Positions 1 through 7,879 of a stretch of 64,000 nt of DNA are shown here, piece after piece. Below the pieces are notes generated by a model that saw only the letters and a program-made list of their open reading frames with translations, did no database searches and was not told the origin of the DNA. The stretch spans positions 248,001-312,000 of the forward strand of contig JADJIB010000005.1 of assembly GCA_016707175.1 (NCBI GenBank). The letters run 5' to 3'. The position numbers and the translations under genes are program-made. Position 1 is the first letter of the stretch. Each line of letters begins with the position of its first letter. This DNA is from Candidatus Phosphoribacter hodrii (GTDB lineage: Bacteria > Actinomycetota > Actinomycetes > Actinomycetales > Dermatophilaceae).

Positions 1-303
1 ACCACCCCGTCGTCGTAGTCGAGGAACTCCACGATGTCGACGCCGACCTCGCTGGCCGAATCGCGCTCCTCCTGGGCGCGCAGCGGACCAGCCTCCTCGG
101 GGGCGATGCTGTCGATGCCCGGCCTCGCCGCGGGTGGCCAGCAGGTAGGTCACCGTCTTGCCGGCCTTGGTCCACTTGTCGACGGCGGCGGCCGTGCCGT
201 ATTCGATGTCGTCCGGGTGGGCGACGATGACGAGGGCGCGCTCGAAGCTCTCGTCGAGCGGTTGCAGGGTGAGGCGGGGCGGCATACCGGAGGGCTCGCT
301 CAT
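1..303 (-). CDS. PIG-L family deacetylase, N-terminal part (runs off window)
   Basis: Open from the ATG at 303 to the first base of the window, so only the N-terminal 101 residues are visible. The zinc-binding signature AHPDD sits at residues 28-32, after a hydrophobic strand (LVIVAHPDD), and is followed by the GEAG segment expected of the LmbE/PIG-L fold. Members are metal-dependent N-deacetylases of GlcNAc-type substrates; actinobacterial relatives include MshB and Mca of mycothiol metabolism, but the specificity-determining C-terminal half is missing, so no substrate is assigned. It is divergent from the thioesterase gene at 356, leaving a 52-bp shared upstream region. Confidence 0.85.
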   Translation of the reverse strand, partial: MSEPSGMPPRLTLQPLDESFERALVIVAHPDDIEYGTAAAVDKWTKAGKTVTYLLATRGEAGHRQHRPRGGWSAARPGGARFGQRGRRRHRGVPRLRRRGG

Positions 304-355
304 GGACGGACGATAGCCCGCTTCGGCCCCCGATGGCGGTGATTAACTTGAGGTC

Positions 356-775
356 GTGACCGCGATGAGCGCACCCGATCTGCAGGCGTTCCTGGCGCGC
401 GAGTTTCCCGACATCGATCGCCTGGGCATCCTTGTCGAGCGGGTGGACGAACGGTCCATCACGCTGCGACTGCCAGCGGAGTCGGCGATGATCCGGCCCG
501 GCGGGACGATCTCGGGCCCGACGATGTTCTCGCTCGCCGATGTCACCGTGTGGCTGCTCATCCTCGCCCAGATCGGGCCGGTCGCCCTCGCGGTGACGAC
601 AAGCGTCGGGATGAACTTCCTGCGCAAACCCCCGCCCGGTGATCTCGTGGCCGAGGGGGAACTGCTCAAGCTCGGTCGGCGCCTGGCGATCGGGCACGTG
701 CGGTTGCATGCCGAGGGCAGCCGCGACCTCGTGGCCGACGCGTCGATCACGTACTCGATCCCGCCGCGCGGCTGA
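356..775 (+). CDS. PaaI-like hotdog-fold thioesterase
   Basis: A 139-residue protein with the single hotdog domain layout of PaaI/DUF4442-type acyl-CoA thioesterases: the GGTISGPTMFSLAD segment corresponds to the usual G-x-x-x-A-x-x-D active-site helix, followed by the strand TTSVGMNFLRKP. Length is normal for the family. It is expected to hydrolyse an acyl- or aryl-CoA in the cytoplasm; the substrate cannot be read from sequence. The GTG at 356 is taken as start; an in-frame ATG at 365 is an alternative. It stands alone, with the sirtuin gene converging from the other strand. Confidence 0.8.
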   Translation: MTAMSAPDLQAFLAREFPDIDRLGILVERVDERSITLRLPAESAMIRPGGTISGPTMFSLADVTVWLLILAQIGPVALAVTTSVGMNFLRKPPPGDLVAEGELLKLGRRLAIGHVRLHAEGSRDLVADASITYSIPPRG

Positions 776-787
776 GCGGGGTTGGCT

Positions 788-836
788 GAGCCGGGTTCGC
801 GAGCCGGGTTCGCGAGCCGGGTTCGCGAGCCGGGTC
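788..836. repeat. 13-bp tandem repeat, about 3.7 copies
   Basis: The unit GAGCCGGGTTCGC repeats head to tail at 788, 801 and 814, with a partial fourth copy at 827. It lies between two convergent genes and runs into the stop codon of the sirtuin gene (835-837), so changes in copy number could extend or shorten that C-terminus only if they disturbed the stop. Confidence 0.9.
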
Positions 837-1617
837 AGAGGGCCGCGACGAGGGCGGGTAACGCTGCCCCGGCCGTCGCACGCCACACGTGGGTCGCGAA
901 CGGGCTGAACTCCGTGGGGCGCGGGTCGATCTCGATGACCGGTATGCCGCGTGCCCCAGCCAGGTGCGGAAGGCTCGCTGCTGGTTGGACGATGCCCGAG
1001 GTGCCGACAACGACGACCAGGTCGGCGTCACGGCATACCCGAATGGCGTCCGCGAGCTCGCGCTCGGGAAGCGCCTCGTTGAACCACACCACTCCCGGGC
1101 GGATCTCCCCGAAGGCGCAGTGCGGGCACGTGTCCGGCTCGATCCGCTCGCGGGGCTGCGCGGGGGCCTGCGGCGTCGGCGCGGGGCGCTCGCAGCGGTC
1201 GCAGCGCCAGGCGAAGAGGCTCCCGTGCAGGTGCGCGAGGACCTCGGAACCGGCCCGTTCGTGCAGGTCATCGATGTTTTGGGTGACGATGCGCAGGTCC
1301 GTGTCCGGCCGGCGGGCCCAGTCTGCCAGCGCACGATGGCCGGCGTGCGGGGTGGCCGCCGAGATGAGGTGCACCCGCCAGAGGAACCAGGCGTTGACGT
1401 AGGGCTTGTCGCGGGCCCAGGCGGCCGGAGTGGCCAGATCCTCGGGGTCGACCTGGGTCCACAGGCCGGTCTGTGCGTCGCGGAAGGTCGGCACACCGGA
1501 TTCGGCGGAAATCCCCGCACCGGTGAGGACGGTGATGCGCCGGGCCGCTCGGGCGAGGGCGATGATCGCGCCGGGAATCTCTGGCGCGATAGGGGCCGAG
1601 GTCATAAATGCCATCAT
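835..1617 (-). CDS. Sir2-family NAD-dependent protein deacylase (sirtuin)
   Basis: A 260-residue sirtuin. The NAD-binding GAGISAESGVPTFR motif is at about residues 35-48; TQNIDDLH with its catalytic His follows near residue 116. The zinc ribbon is present as two Cys-x-x-Cys pairs (CDRC and CPHC), and the late Rossmann motif VVVVGTSGIVQPA is intact. The family removes acetyl or longer acyl groups from protein lysines, consuming NAD and releasing nicotinamide and O-acyl-ADP-ribose. Starts at 1617 or 1605 are possible; neither has a clear ribosome-binding site. The 3' end overlaps a 13-bp tandem repeat. Confidence 0.93.
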   Translation of the reverse strand: MMAFMTSAPIAPEIPGAIIALARAARRITVLTGAGISAESGVPTFRDAQTGLWTQVDPEDLATPAAWARDKPYVNAWFLWRVHLISAATPHAGHRALADWARRPDTDLRIVTQNIDDLHERAGSEVLAHLHGSLFAWRCDRCERPAPTPQAPAQPRERIEPDTCPHCAFGEIRPGVVWFNEALPERELADAIRVCRDADLVVVVGTSGIVQPAASLPHLAGARGIPVIEIDPRPTEFSPFATHVWRATAGAALPALVAAL

Positions 1618-1759
1618 GCCAGCGCCCGAAATAGCATCGACGAGAGTGTCGGCAAAACCCCCCGGGAGTCAAACCGTGCTGCGATAATGACCGCGAAGCG
1701 GAACGGGACCGAAGGCGCGCCGACCGCGTTGACGTGCCGTGAACTGCCCAGGAGCGACC

Positions 1760-2485
1760 ATGGACGTCAACGCCTACGCGCTGTTCCAGGCCCGGGCCGA
1801 GTCGCCGCCGTCGGCCACCCGACGGTTCTTCGAGTTGTTCGGTGGTGGCCCGCTGCCCGATTGGGAGGGCCTGGACGAGGCCACTGAGTCGATCAGCGCC
1901 GACGCGGGACAGGTGATCTTCGACCGGGGCACGGAGCACCCCTACGTCTACGTCGTGCTGGATGGCTCGGTGAAGTTGCTCGCGATCGATGAGCGTGCGA
2001 ACGAGCACCTCGTGGGTCTGGCCCGAGCCGGCGAGTTGGTCGCCAGCGTGGGGGCCCTGGCACCCCAAGGCTTGGCACGGTACGTCGATGAGGACCTGCT
2101 CGGCGGGAACTGGAGCGCTGAGAGCGCTATGGGAACCACCGATATCCGGGCCGTCGCCATTCGCGCCTGCCGCCTTGAGCGGGTCGACTTCCGGGTGGTC
2201 CACGCGAAGATGCGTGAGCACGGGGGGACGTGGGCCGTTGCCGTCTTCAACGCGGCGCTGCACTACGCGCTCGTCGAGGAACACCGGGCCCGCCAGTTCC
2301 TCATGCTGACGGCTGAGGATCGCTATCGGCACTTCTTGCGGCGCTACCCCGACCTGGTCGGGGTGCTTCCCCAGAAGGACATCGGCAACTATGTCGGCGT
2401 CACACCGGTCGGGATCAGTCGGATCGCCGCGCGCGTCCGCGACGAGGATCGTCGACGGCCGATCCGCACGCGAGCCGCTCAGTGA
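1760..2485 (+). CDS. Crp/Fnr-family transcriptional regulator
   Basis: A 241-residue cytoplasmic regulator with an N-terminal cyclic-nucleotide-binding-like beta-roll (GQVIFDRGTEHPYVYVVLDG near residues 50-70) and a C-terminal winged helix. The family recognition segment is LPQKDIGNYVGVTPVGISRI. There is no cysteine cluster of the Fnr type, so the effector is unknown. Start chosen at the ATG at 1760 because an AGGAG lies at 1749-1753; a GTG at 1739 would add seven residues. A very similar but frameshifted paralogue follows at 2645, pointing to tandem duplication. The perfect palindrome GTGACGTCAC (2482-2491) spans the stop codon. Confidence 0.88.
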   Translation: MDVNAYALFQARAESPPSATRRFFELFGGGPLPDWEGLDEATESISADAGQVIFDRGTEHPYVYVVLDGSVKLLAIDERANEHLVGLARAGELVASVGALAPQGLARYVDEDLLGGNWSAESAMGTTDIRAVAIRACRLERVDFRVVHAKMREHGGTWAVAVFNAALHYALVEEHRARQFLMLTAEDRYRHFLRRYPDLVGVLPQKDIGNYVGVTPVGISRIAARVRDEDRRRPIRTRAAQ

Positions 2486-2644
2486 CGTCACAAAACACGC
2501 AGAGCGCGCGAAGGGGACAGAACGTCGGCATCGACGGCTGAATCTTTGTCTTGAGGCCACCCCAGGCATTCGTAGAACGCGCAACGATCGGTATGGTGCA
2601 TATGGAGGGGAGGGACTCGGGGAGAGAACCTGCAAGGAGCGCGT

Positions 2645-3348
2645 ATGCCGTTGGCATCAGACACCGGTATTGACCTGCCGGGCGATGCGGCGATTCCCAA
2701 CGCCGAACCGCCCCCGACCAGCTACACCTATCGGTGGCTCGCCCACCTCGCCGACCGCCCGCTACCGCGACGTGAGGTGTTCGAACGGGCCATCACCCAG
2801 ATGACTTTTGAGCCGGGCGAGGCGGTGTTCGACAGCGACCAGGACCTGCCGTACCTGTTCATGGTGCTCCGAGGGGGGTCAAGGTCGCCGACCCGACGCG
2901 CGAGAACGAACGGCTGACGGGGGTGGCCGGTGTCGGTGACCTGGTGGGCAGCCTTCCTTCCGTCCTGCCCGCCGGAATGCCCGACCTGCTCTCCGCCAAG
3001 GTTGCCGAGAGCACGTGGCAGCCCCAGCCGCAATGGGGTCAGACCAACCGCTCGGCCATCGCCATCGTCGACACCGTCGTCGAGCGGATGGACATGCGGG
3101 TGTTGATGTCGTTGATGCGCCGGCACGCGGCCTGGGCCATGGTGGGGTATCACGCCATGGCGCTGCACGCGATGGGGCAGGAACGTCGGGCTCGTGACCT
3201 GCTGACCCTCTCGGCACAGGAGCGCTATCTCAACTTCCTCGTCCAGGCGCCCGAGTTGATCGGCCTCCTGCCGCAGAAGGACATCGCTGCTTACATCGGG
3301 GTGACCCCGGTCGGGTTGAGCCGGATCGCCGCACGCTCGCGCCGCTGA
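2645..3348 (+). pseudogene. Second Crp/Fnr-family regulator, frameshifted as read
   Basis: Two overlapping reading frames together encode one Crp/Fnr protein paralogous to the gene just upstream. The first frame (from the ATG at 2645, after AAGGAG at 2634-2639) carries the start of the beta-roll; the second carries the rest, including the dimerisation helix and LLPQKDIAAYIGVTPVGL. The break is at a run of six G at 2873-2878; adding one G restores a continuous protein (GGVKVADPTRENERLTG) that aligns through the joint with the paralogue. It may be real inactivation, slippage control or a homopolymer sequencing error; the rest of the sequence shows no decay. Confidence 0.85.
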
Positions 3349-3349
3349 C

Positions 3350-3375
3350 GCGGCATACCTGCGCGGGTATGCCGC
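3350..3375. terminator. Hairpin made of inverted GTATGCCG motifs
   Basis: GCGGCATACC at 3350-3359 pairs perfectly with GGTATGCCGC at 3366-3375 around a 6-base loop. It begins one base after the stop codon of the Crp/Fnr paralogue, between convergent genes, so a bidirectional terminator is plausible; there is no U-tract. Confidence 0.6.
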
Positions 3376-3387
3376 TCGCACCCGCCG

Positions 3388-3411
3388 CTGAGTCGCTGAG
3401 TCGCTGAGTCG
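3388..3411. repeat. 8-bp tandem repeat, three copies
   Basis: CTGAGTCG repeated exactly three times (3388, 3396, 3404), immediately before the stop codon of the convergent gene at 3416. Confidence 0.9.
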
Positions 3412-3415
3412 CGGG

Positions 3416-3919
3416 TCAGGACGTTGCCGTCAGGGCAGTTCGCAGCCGCCAGGCCACGCCGATCATGCCAGCGAGGTCGACGCGGTCCTCCTCGCGTGGA
3501 GGGACGGCCGGCTGGCCCCCCAGCGCCTCGACCACGGCGGCGACGAAGGTCGCTGACCCGAGCCGCTCATCGTCGCGCGCCCGGAAGACGTAGTTGGTCA
3601 GGGCCGTCCCCGCGTCGGCTCCCAACACCAGGTATGCCGCGACCGACAACGGCGGCGCGGTGAATGACCCTTGGATCCGGGTGACGGCGAGGAGCAGATC
3701 TGGGCCGAGGTCCTGGGGAGTGAAGGCGACGCTGAGCCAGGCGCCCATGACGACGGGCCGCCAGGCGCCAGCGGCCAAGAGTTGCTTGACGTCCGTCACG
3801 GTGGCGGTGCGGCCCACTCGGACGAGGTCATCCCACTGATCGCCGGCGTGCTCGGTGGCGTTGAGGCCCATCATGGCCAGGTAGAACGGCGTGACCAAGC
3901 GCTGCTCAACGGATTCCAC
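3416..3919 (-). CDS. Uncharacterised protein (DUF6000-like)
   Basis: A 167-residue soluble protein if translation starts at the GTG at 3919 (VESVEQRLVTPFYLAMMG). A longer frame extends to 4099 but would run into the coding region of the divergent oxidoreductase and has poor amino-acid composition, so the shorter start is preferred. The 'TPFYLAMM' opening and the hydrophobic repeats (LSVAAYLVLGADAGTALTNYVF, split here) recall the actinobacterial DUF6000 family; that assignment is from memory of the pattern and is weak. No catalytic motif or membrane segment is recognised and no function is proposed. Confidence 0.6.
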   Translation of the reverse strand: MESVEQRLVTPFYLAMMGLNATEHAGDQWDDLVRVGRTATVTDVKQLLAAGAWRPVVMGAWLSVAFTPQDLGPDLLLAVTRIQGSFTAPPLSVAAYLVLGADAGTALTNYVFRARDDERLGSATFVAAVVEALGGQPAVPPREEDRVDLAGMIGVAWRLRTALTATS

Positions 3920-4013
3920 ACCTGAACGATACGGCCGCCGTACGGGTAGCTGGCCGCAGGAGGGCGTTTGCTCGACTCGGAATAGCACCGGGGACGTTGC
4001 TGCTGCAGGTGAG

Positions 4014-5069
4014 GTGAGCACCCCGGCCCCCGCCTTGTCAGTCCTTGACCTCGTGCCCGTCCGAAGCGACCAGAGCACGGGAGACGCTCTCGTCGCCACC
4101 CGCGGTCTGGCCCGCGTGGCTGACGAGCTCGGATTCCGCCGCTACTGGCTCGCGGAGCACCACAACATGCCGGCGATCGCGGCGACCAACCCACCGCTGC
4201 TCGTGGCGATGGTTGCGGCGGCGACCGAACAGATCCGGGTCGGATCCGGCGGGGTGATGCTCCCCAACCACGCGCCGCTGGTGGTGGCCGAGCAATTTGC
4301 CCTTCTCGAGGCGGCATACCCAGGGCGGATCGATCTCGGGATCGGCCGGGCGCCGGGCACCGATCAGGTCACCGCGTGGGCCCTGCGCCACGGCGGCGGT
4401 GGGGTGGAGGACGACGCGGTTGCGCGCTTCCCTGAGGCCGTCGCCAACATCATCGCGATGCTCTCGCCGGAGGGTGTCGGGCTTCGGCTGGCCAGCGGAA
4501 CTCACGTGCTCCGCGCGACGCCACGCGCGACCTCGGTGCCCGAGGTGTGGTTGTTGGGATCGTCGGACTACTCCGCCCAGCTCGCAGCACAGCAGGGCCT
4601 GCCCTACGTCTTCGCTCACCACTTCTCTGGACGAGGCACGGCGGAGGCGCTCGCGCTCTATCGCGACAACTTCCAGCCCTCGCCCGACTACCCCGAGCCG
4701 CGGACCTTCCTCACCGTCAACGCGGTCGTGGCGCCCACGCGGGAGGAGGCCGAGCGCCTCGCTCTGCCGAACCTTGCCTCGATGGTCGCCTTGCGCACCG
4801 GGCAGCCGCTGCGGGCCCAGCAGCTCGTCGAGGAGGTCGAGGAGAGCAACTTCAGCCTCGACTCCAGCGACCTGGCCCGGCGGATGCTGGACCGCTGGGT
4901 GGTGGGCACACCCGAGTCAGCCGCGGAGCAATTGTGCTCCCTGGCAACGATGTTCGCCGTCGACGAGGTGATGGTTCATCCGGTGGCGGGCGCCGTGCGC
5001 GGCACGCCGACCGACCGGTCTCCCGCCCGCGAGCAGACCCTTCGACTGCTGCGCGCCGCCCTCACCTGA
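4014..5069 (+). CDS. LLM-class flavin-dependent oxidoreductase
   Basis: A luciferase-like (beta/alpha)8-barrel monooxygenase of 351 residues. Diagnostic segments are LGFRRYWLAEHHNMP near the N-terminus, IRVGSGGVMLPNH, and RIDLGIGRAPGTDQ, matching the LLM subgroup often named after its MsnO8-like members. These enzymes use reduced FMN or F420 supplied by a partner; the substrate is not predictable. The GTG at 4014 is preferred because LSVLDLVPV, the family's first strand, begins ten residues later; the frame is open further upstream but with atypical sequence. A strong hairpin follows the stop codon. Confidence 0.88.
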   Translation: MSTPAPALSVLDLVPVRSDQSTGDALVATRGLARVADELGFRRYWLAEHHNMPAIAATNPPLLVAMVAAATEQIRVGSGGVMLPNHAPLVVAEQFALLEAAYPGRIDLGIGRAPGTDQVTAWALRHGGGGVEDDAVARFPEAVANIIAMLSPEGVGLRLASGTHVLRATPRATSVPEVWLLGSSDYSAQLAAQQGLPYVFAHHFSGRGTAEALALYRDNFQPSPDYPEPRTFLTVNAVVAPTREEAERLALPNLASMVALRTGQPLRAQQLVEEVEESNFSLDSSDLARRMLDRWVVGTPESAAEQLCSLATMFAVDEVMVHPVAGAVRGTPTDRSPAREQTLRLLRAALT

Positions 5070-5087
5070 CGGGGCACAAACGTCTGT

Positions 5088-5147
5088 CGCCGGTATGCCG
5101 CGCGCGGCCGTCCGTACGCTCGCGGACAGGCGCGCGGCATACCGGCG
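5088..5147. terminator. Long hairpin, 17-bp perfect stem
   Basis: CGCCGGTATGCCGCGCG at 5088-5104 is the exact reverse complement of 5131-5147, and the loop holds a further 5-bp stem (GTCCG 5110-5114 with CGGAC 5122-5126). It sits 18 bases after the oxidoreductase stop codon. The outer arms carry the GTATGCCG octamer seen across the window. A factor-independent terminator without a U-tract is the simplest reading. Confidence 0.65.
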
Positions 5148-5166
5148 TCGTCAGTCCCACGCAAAG

Positions 5167-5401
5167 ATGACCGTGCGAGCGCTATCACCGGCCTTGAACC
5201 CGCGCCAAACCCCCACACATGACCGTGCGAGCGCTATCACCGGCCCCAAACCCGGGCCCAGCCCCCAAAGATGACCGTGCGAGCGCTATCACCGGCCCCA
5301 AACCCGGTCCCAGCCCCCAAAGATGACCGTGCGAGCGCTATCTCCGGCCTTAAACCGGGGGTGGGGGCGGAAAGATGACCGGGCGGGGCTCTATCCGGGC
5401 G
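5167..5401. repeat. 52-bp tandem array, four copies plus a degenerate fifth
   Basis: The block ATGACCGTGCGAGCGCTATC begins at 5167, 5219, 5271 and 5323, an exact 52-bp period; a diverged copy begins on phase at 5375. The spacer between blocks is C/A-rich (AAACCCGG...CAGCCCCCAAAG). The fourth copy overlaps the end, and the fifth lies inside the coding tail, of the GH3 glucosidase gene on the minus strand, where it encodes the Pro-rich C-terminus. Not CRISPR: no unique spacers and no cas genes. Confidence 0.95.
5174..5343. promoter_or_regulatory. Four LacI-type operator-like sites in the 52-bp array
   Basis: Each 52-bp repeat contains TGCGAGCGCTATCA (5174-5187, 5226-5239, 5278-5291; 5330-5343 with the last base changed). 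This fits TGNNAGCGCTNNCA, the pattern of CebR/CelR-like LacI-family operators that control beta-glucosidase and cellobiose genes in actinobacteria. The oddity is position: the sites are at the 3' end of a glucosidase gene, not at its promoter, and no lacI-type gene is in the window. Binding is an inference. Confidence 0.5.
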
Positions 5402-7872
5402 GGTTCGCGGTCGCGGACCGAGAAGCCCAGGCTGACGATCAGGCCCGCCTCGGGGCTCGGGAGCAGTCGCTGAAGCCGGCGGCTGGGCACCACGACCTCG
5501 GCCACGGTGCTGGTCCCCGGTGCCAACTCGACCATCGTCGACCCCGCGAACCGCAGCGCCTCCGGCGAGCCGGCGGGAGCGACGAACACGAGGACCGGCT
5601 GGCGCCCGCGCCGCGAGCCCGTGTTCTCCACGGACGCGCTGACCCGCAGTGACCCGTCACCCAACAGCGCTGCGCTGGAGGGCGACCGGCTCCAGGTCGT
5701 GAAGCCCAGCCCGTCACCGAAGACGAACGCGAAGTCGCCCTCCGGGTCGCGGTAGCCGAACGCCTCACCCTCCTGGTAGGCGAGGGTGCCGGCCACCGGC
5801 GTCACCGACGGAACCCGGGAGTCGGCGGTGCGCGGCCAACTGCTCGGCAACCGACCGCCCGGCTCCTCGGCGCCCGCAAGAATCCGACCGATGGCGGTGC
5901 CGCCCTCCTGCCCCGGGAAGTGGGCCAACAGGATCGCGGCCACCCGCTCCCGCCAAGGGAGCAGGACGGGCGCGCCGACGTTGAGGACGACGACGGTGCG
6001 GGGGTTCACCGCGGCCACGGCCTCGACCAGGGCGTCGATGTCGGCGCCGAGGCTGAGGCTCTCCCGGTCGAAACCTTCGGACTCCTCGGCCTCGGTCGTG
6101 CCGACGACGACCACGGCCACGTCCGCGGCTCGGGCCGCCGCCACCGCTTCCTCCAACAGGTCCGCCGTGGATCGCGCCGGGCCTTCGAGGCCGATCCGCA
6201 GCGCGGCGATGGTGTCAGGGGCGGGAGCGAACTCGATGACGACGCGCTCACCACCGGTGAGTGAGATATCCAAGACGAGCTGCGGTGGGCGCGACAGCCC
6301 GGCAATCTCATCGTCGTGCTCGTTGCGCAGGGTCTGTGCGGCAACGCGCTGACCTTCGATCCAGATCTCGGCGTCCCCGATTCCGGCGACCCCGATCCTT
6401 CGCGGCCCCGTCTCGTGCAGCGTCATGGTCACCCGGATACGAGTGACCAGATCGCCGTCGACGCCATCGGGGAACCCCATGCCGTAGATGAGCTCGCCCC
6501 CAGTCCGCGCCTGAGCGGCAAGGACCGTTCCTTCCAGGTCGAGGAGCTCCACGTCGTATCCCGCTGCCCCCAGGTCGTTGGTCGATCGATCCCCGATCGG
6601 CCGCAACAGGCGATGTTGGGTGACGCCCTCGACGGCGTGGACCAGGGCGTCCGGGAAGGCCGCCTCGATCCCCGTCACGACGGAGACGACATGGGGCGGC
6701 ACCACGGTCGCGCTGCCCCCGCCGCCGACGCGCAGCCTCGTGGCCGCGGGGCCGATCACGGCGATGCTCGCCGGACTCGGCTCCAACGGCAGGGTCGCGC
6801 CCTCGTTGCGCAGCAGGACGGCGCCGCGGGCGGCGATCGTCGCCAGGAGATCCCGGACGGCCGGGGACGACGGGTCGTGGGGATCGTCCAGCGCGGTCGG
6901 GTCCTGCCGAGGAGGTATGCCGCTCAGCGCACCGAGCCGTGCGGCCAGACCCAGCAGGGAGGCCACCTTCACATCGACGTCGGCCTCGTCGGCGCGACCG
7001 GCACGCACCGCCGCAACCAGGCCCTCACTCCACGGTGACTCCGGCCCCGGCATGGCCAGATCCGTGCGTGCCGCGGCAGCGGCCTCGACCGAGCGAACCG
7101 CGCCCCAGTCGGAGATGACGAGCGAGCGGAAACCCCACTCCGCCCGCAGCAACGATTCAAGCAGCGGCGACTCCGTACCCGAGGTGCCGTTGATGCTGTT
7201 GTAACTGCTCATCACCGCGGCCACGTCATGGTCGACGACGAGCTCCTCGAAGGGCAGCGCATAGGTGCTGCGCAGCGTCGCCTCGTCGATGACCGCATCA
7301 AGGGTCATCCGCTCGGTCTCGGAGTCGTTGCCGATGAAGTGCTTGGCGGTGGCTGCGACACCCTGGCTCTGGATGCCGTCAACCAGAGCGCCACCGGTCT
7401 GTGCGGTCAGCACGGCGTCCTCGCTGAACGCCTCGAAGTTGCGCCCGCCGTGGGGCGATCGGTGCAGGTTGACCGTCGGGCCAAGCAGCACGTCGACGCC
7501 ATTGCGCCGCGCTTCCGACCCGATGAGACGGCCGGCCCGCTCGACCAACTCGGGGTCGAAGGTCGCCGCGAGGCAGACCGCGTTGGGCAGCGCAGCCGAC
7601 GGGTGCTGCTCGGACCAGAACCGGCCGCGCACCCCCGCCGGACCGTCCGACAGGGTGAGCGAGCGCAGCCCGATCTCCGGGCAGGCGGCCGTCGTCCAGA
7701 AGCTCGCGCCGGTGATCAGCTCGACCTTCTGCTCGAGGGTGAGCCGGCCGAGCAGTTCGTCGATCAGTCCGTTGTTCCCAGTCGTTGCCGGGCCGGCGCC
7801 AGGTTGGCGCCGGTCGGCAAGGGTCGGCGCCGGGTCGGCGAGGGTCGGCGATGGGGCTTCGGGTGCGGACAT
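5350..7872 (-). CDS. Glycoside hydrolase family 3 beta-glucosidase with PA14-like insert
   Basis: An 840-residue GH3 enzyme. The catalytic barrel contains KHF (residues 177-179) and the nucleophile segment VISDWGA with Asp255; the second alpha/beta domain, a PA14-like insert (around GGELIYGMGFPDG) and a C-terminal fibronectin-III-like domain follow. No signal peptide is seen, so it probably acts on imported oligosaccharides. The ATG at 7872 is chosen; it is 7 bases after the stop of the MFS gene, implying one mRNA. The last codons overlap a degenerate copy of the 52-bp array. Members release terminal beta-linked glucose or xylose; sugar specificity is not assigned. Confidence 0.93.
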   Translation of the reverse strand: MSAPEAPSPTLADPAPTLADRRQPGAGPATTGNNGLIDELLGRLTLEQKVELITGASFWTTAACPEIGLRSLTLSDGPAGVRGRFWSEQHPSAALPNAVCLAATFDPELVERAGRLIGSEARRNGVDVLLGPTVNLHRSPHGGRNFEAFSEDAVLTAQTGGALVDGIQSQGVAATAKHFIGNDSETERMTLDAVIDEATLRSTYALPFEELVVDHDVAAVMSSYNSINGTSGTESPLLESLLRAEWGFRSLVISDWGAVRSVEAAAAARTDLAMPGPESPWSEGLVAAVRAGRADEADVDVKVASLLGLAARLGALSGIPPRQDPTALDDPHDPSSPAVRDLLATIAARGAVLLRNEGATLPLEPSPASIAVIGPAATRLRVGGGGSATVVPPHVVSVVTGIEAAFPDALVHAVEGVTQHRLLRPIGDRSTNDLGAAGYDVELLDLEGTVLAAQARTGGELIYGMGFPDGVDGDLVTRIRVTMTLHETGPRRIGVAGIGDAEIWIEGQRVAAQTLRNEHDDEIAGLSRPPQLVLDISLTGGERVVIEFAPAPDTIAALRIGLEGPARSTADLLEEAVAAARAADVAVVVVGTTEAEESEGFDRESLSLGADIDALVEAVAAVNPRTVVVLNVGAPVLLPWRERVAAILLAHFPGQEGGTAIGRILAGAEEPGGRLPSSWPRTADSRVPSVTPVAGTLAYQEGEAFGYRDPEGDFAFVFGDGLGFTTWSRSPSSAALLGDGSLRVSASVENTGSRRGRQPVLVFVAPAGSPEALRFAGSTMVELAPGTSTVAEVVVPSRRLQRLLPSPEAGLIVSLGFSVRDREPARIEPRPVIFPPPPPV

Positions 7873-7879
7873 CGTCGAC

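Noticed and set aside
5167..5401. CRISPR array
   Set aside because: The 52-bp units are nearly identical throughout with no variable spacers, and no cas gene is present.
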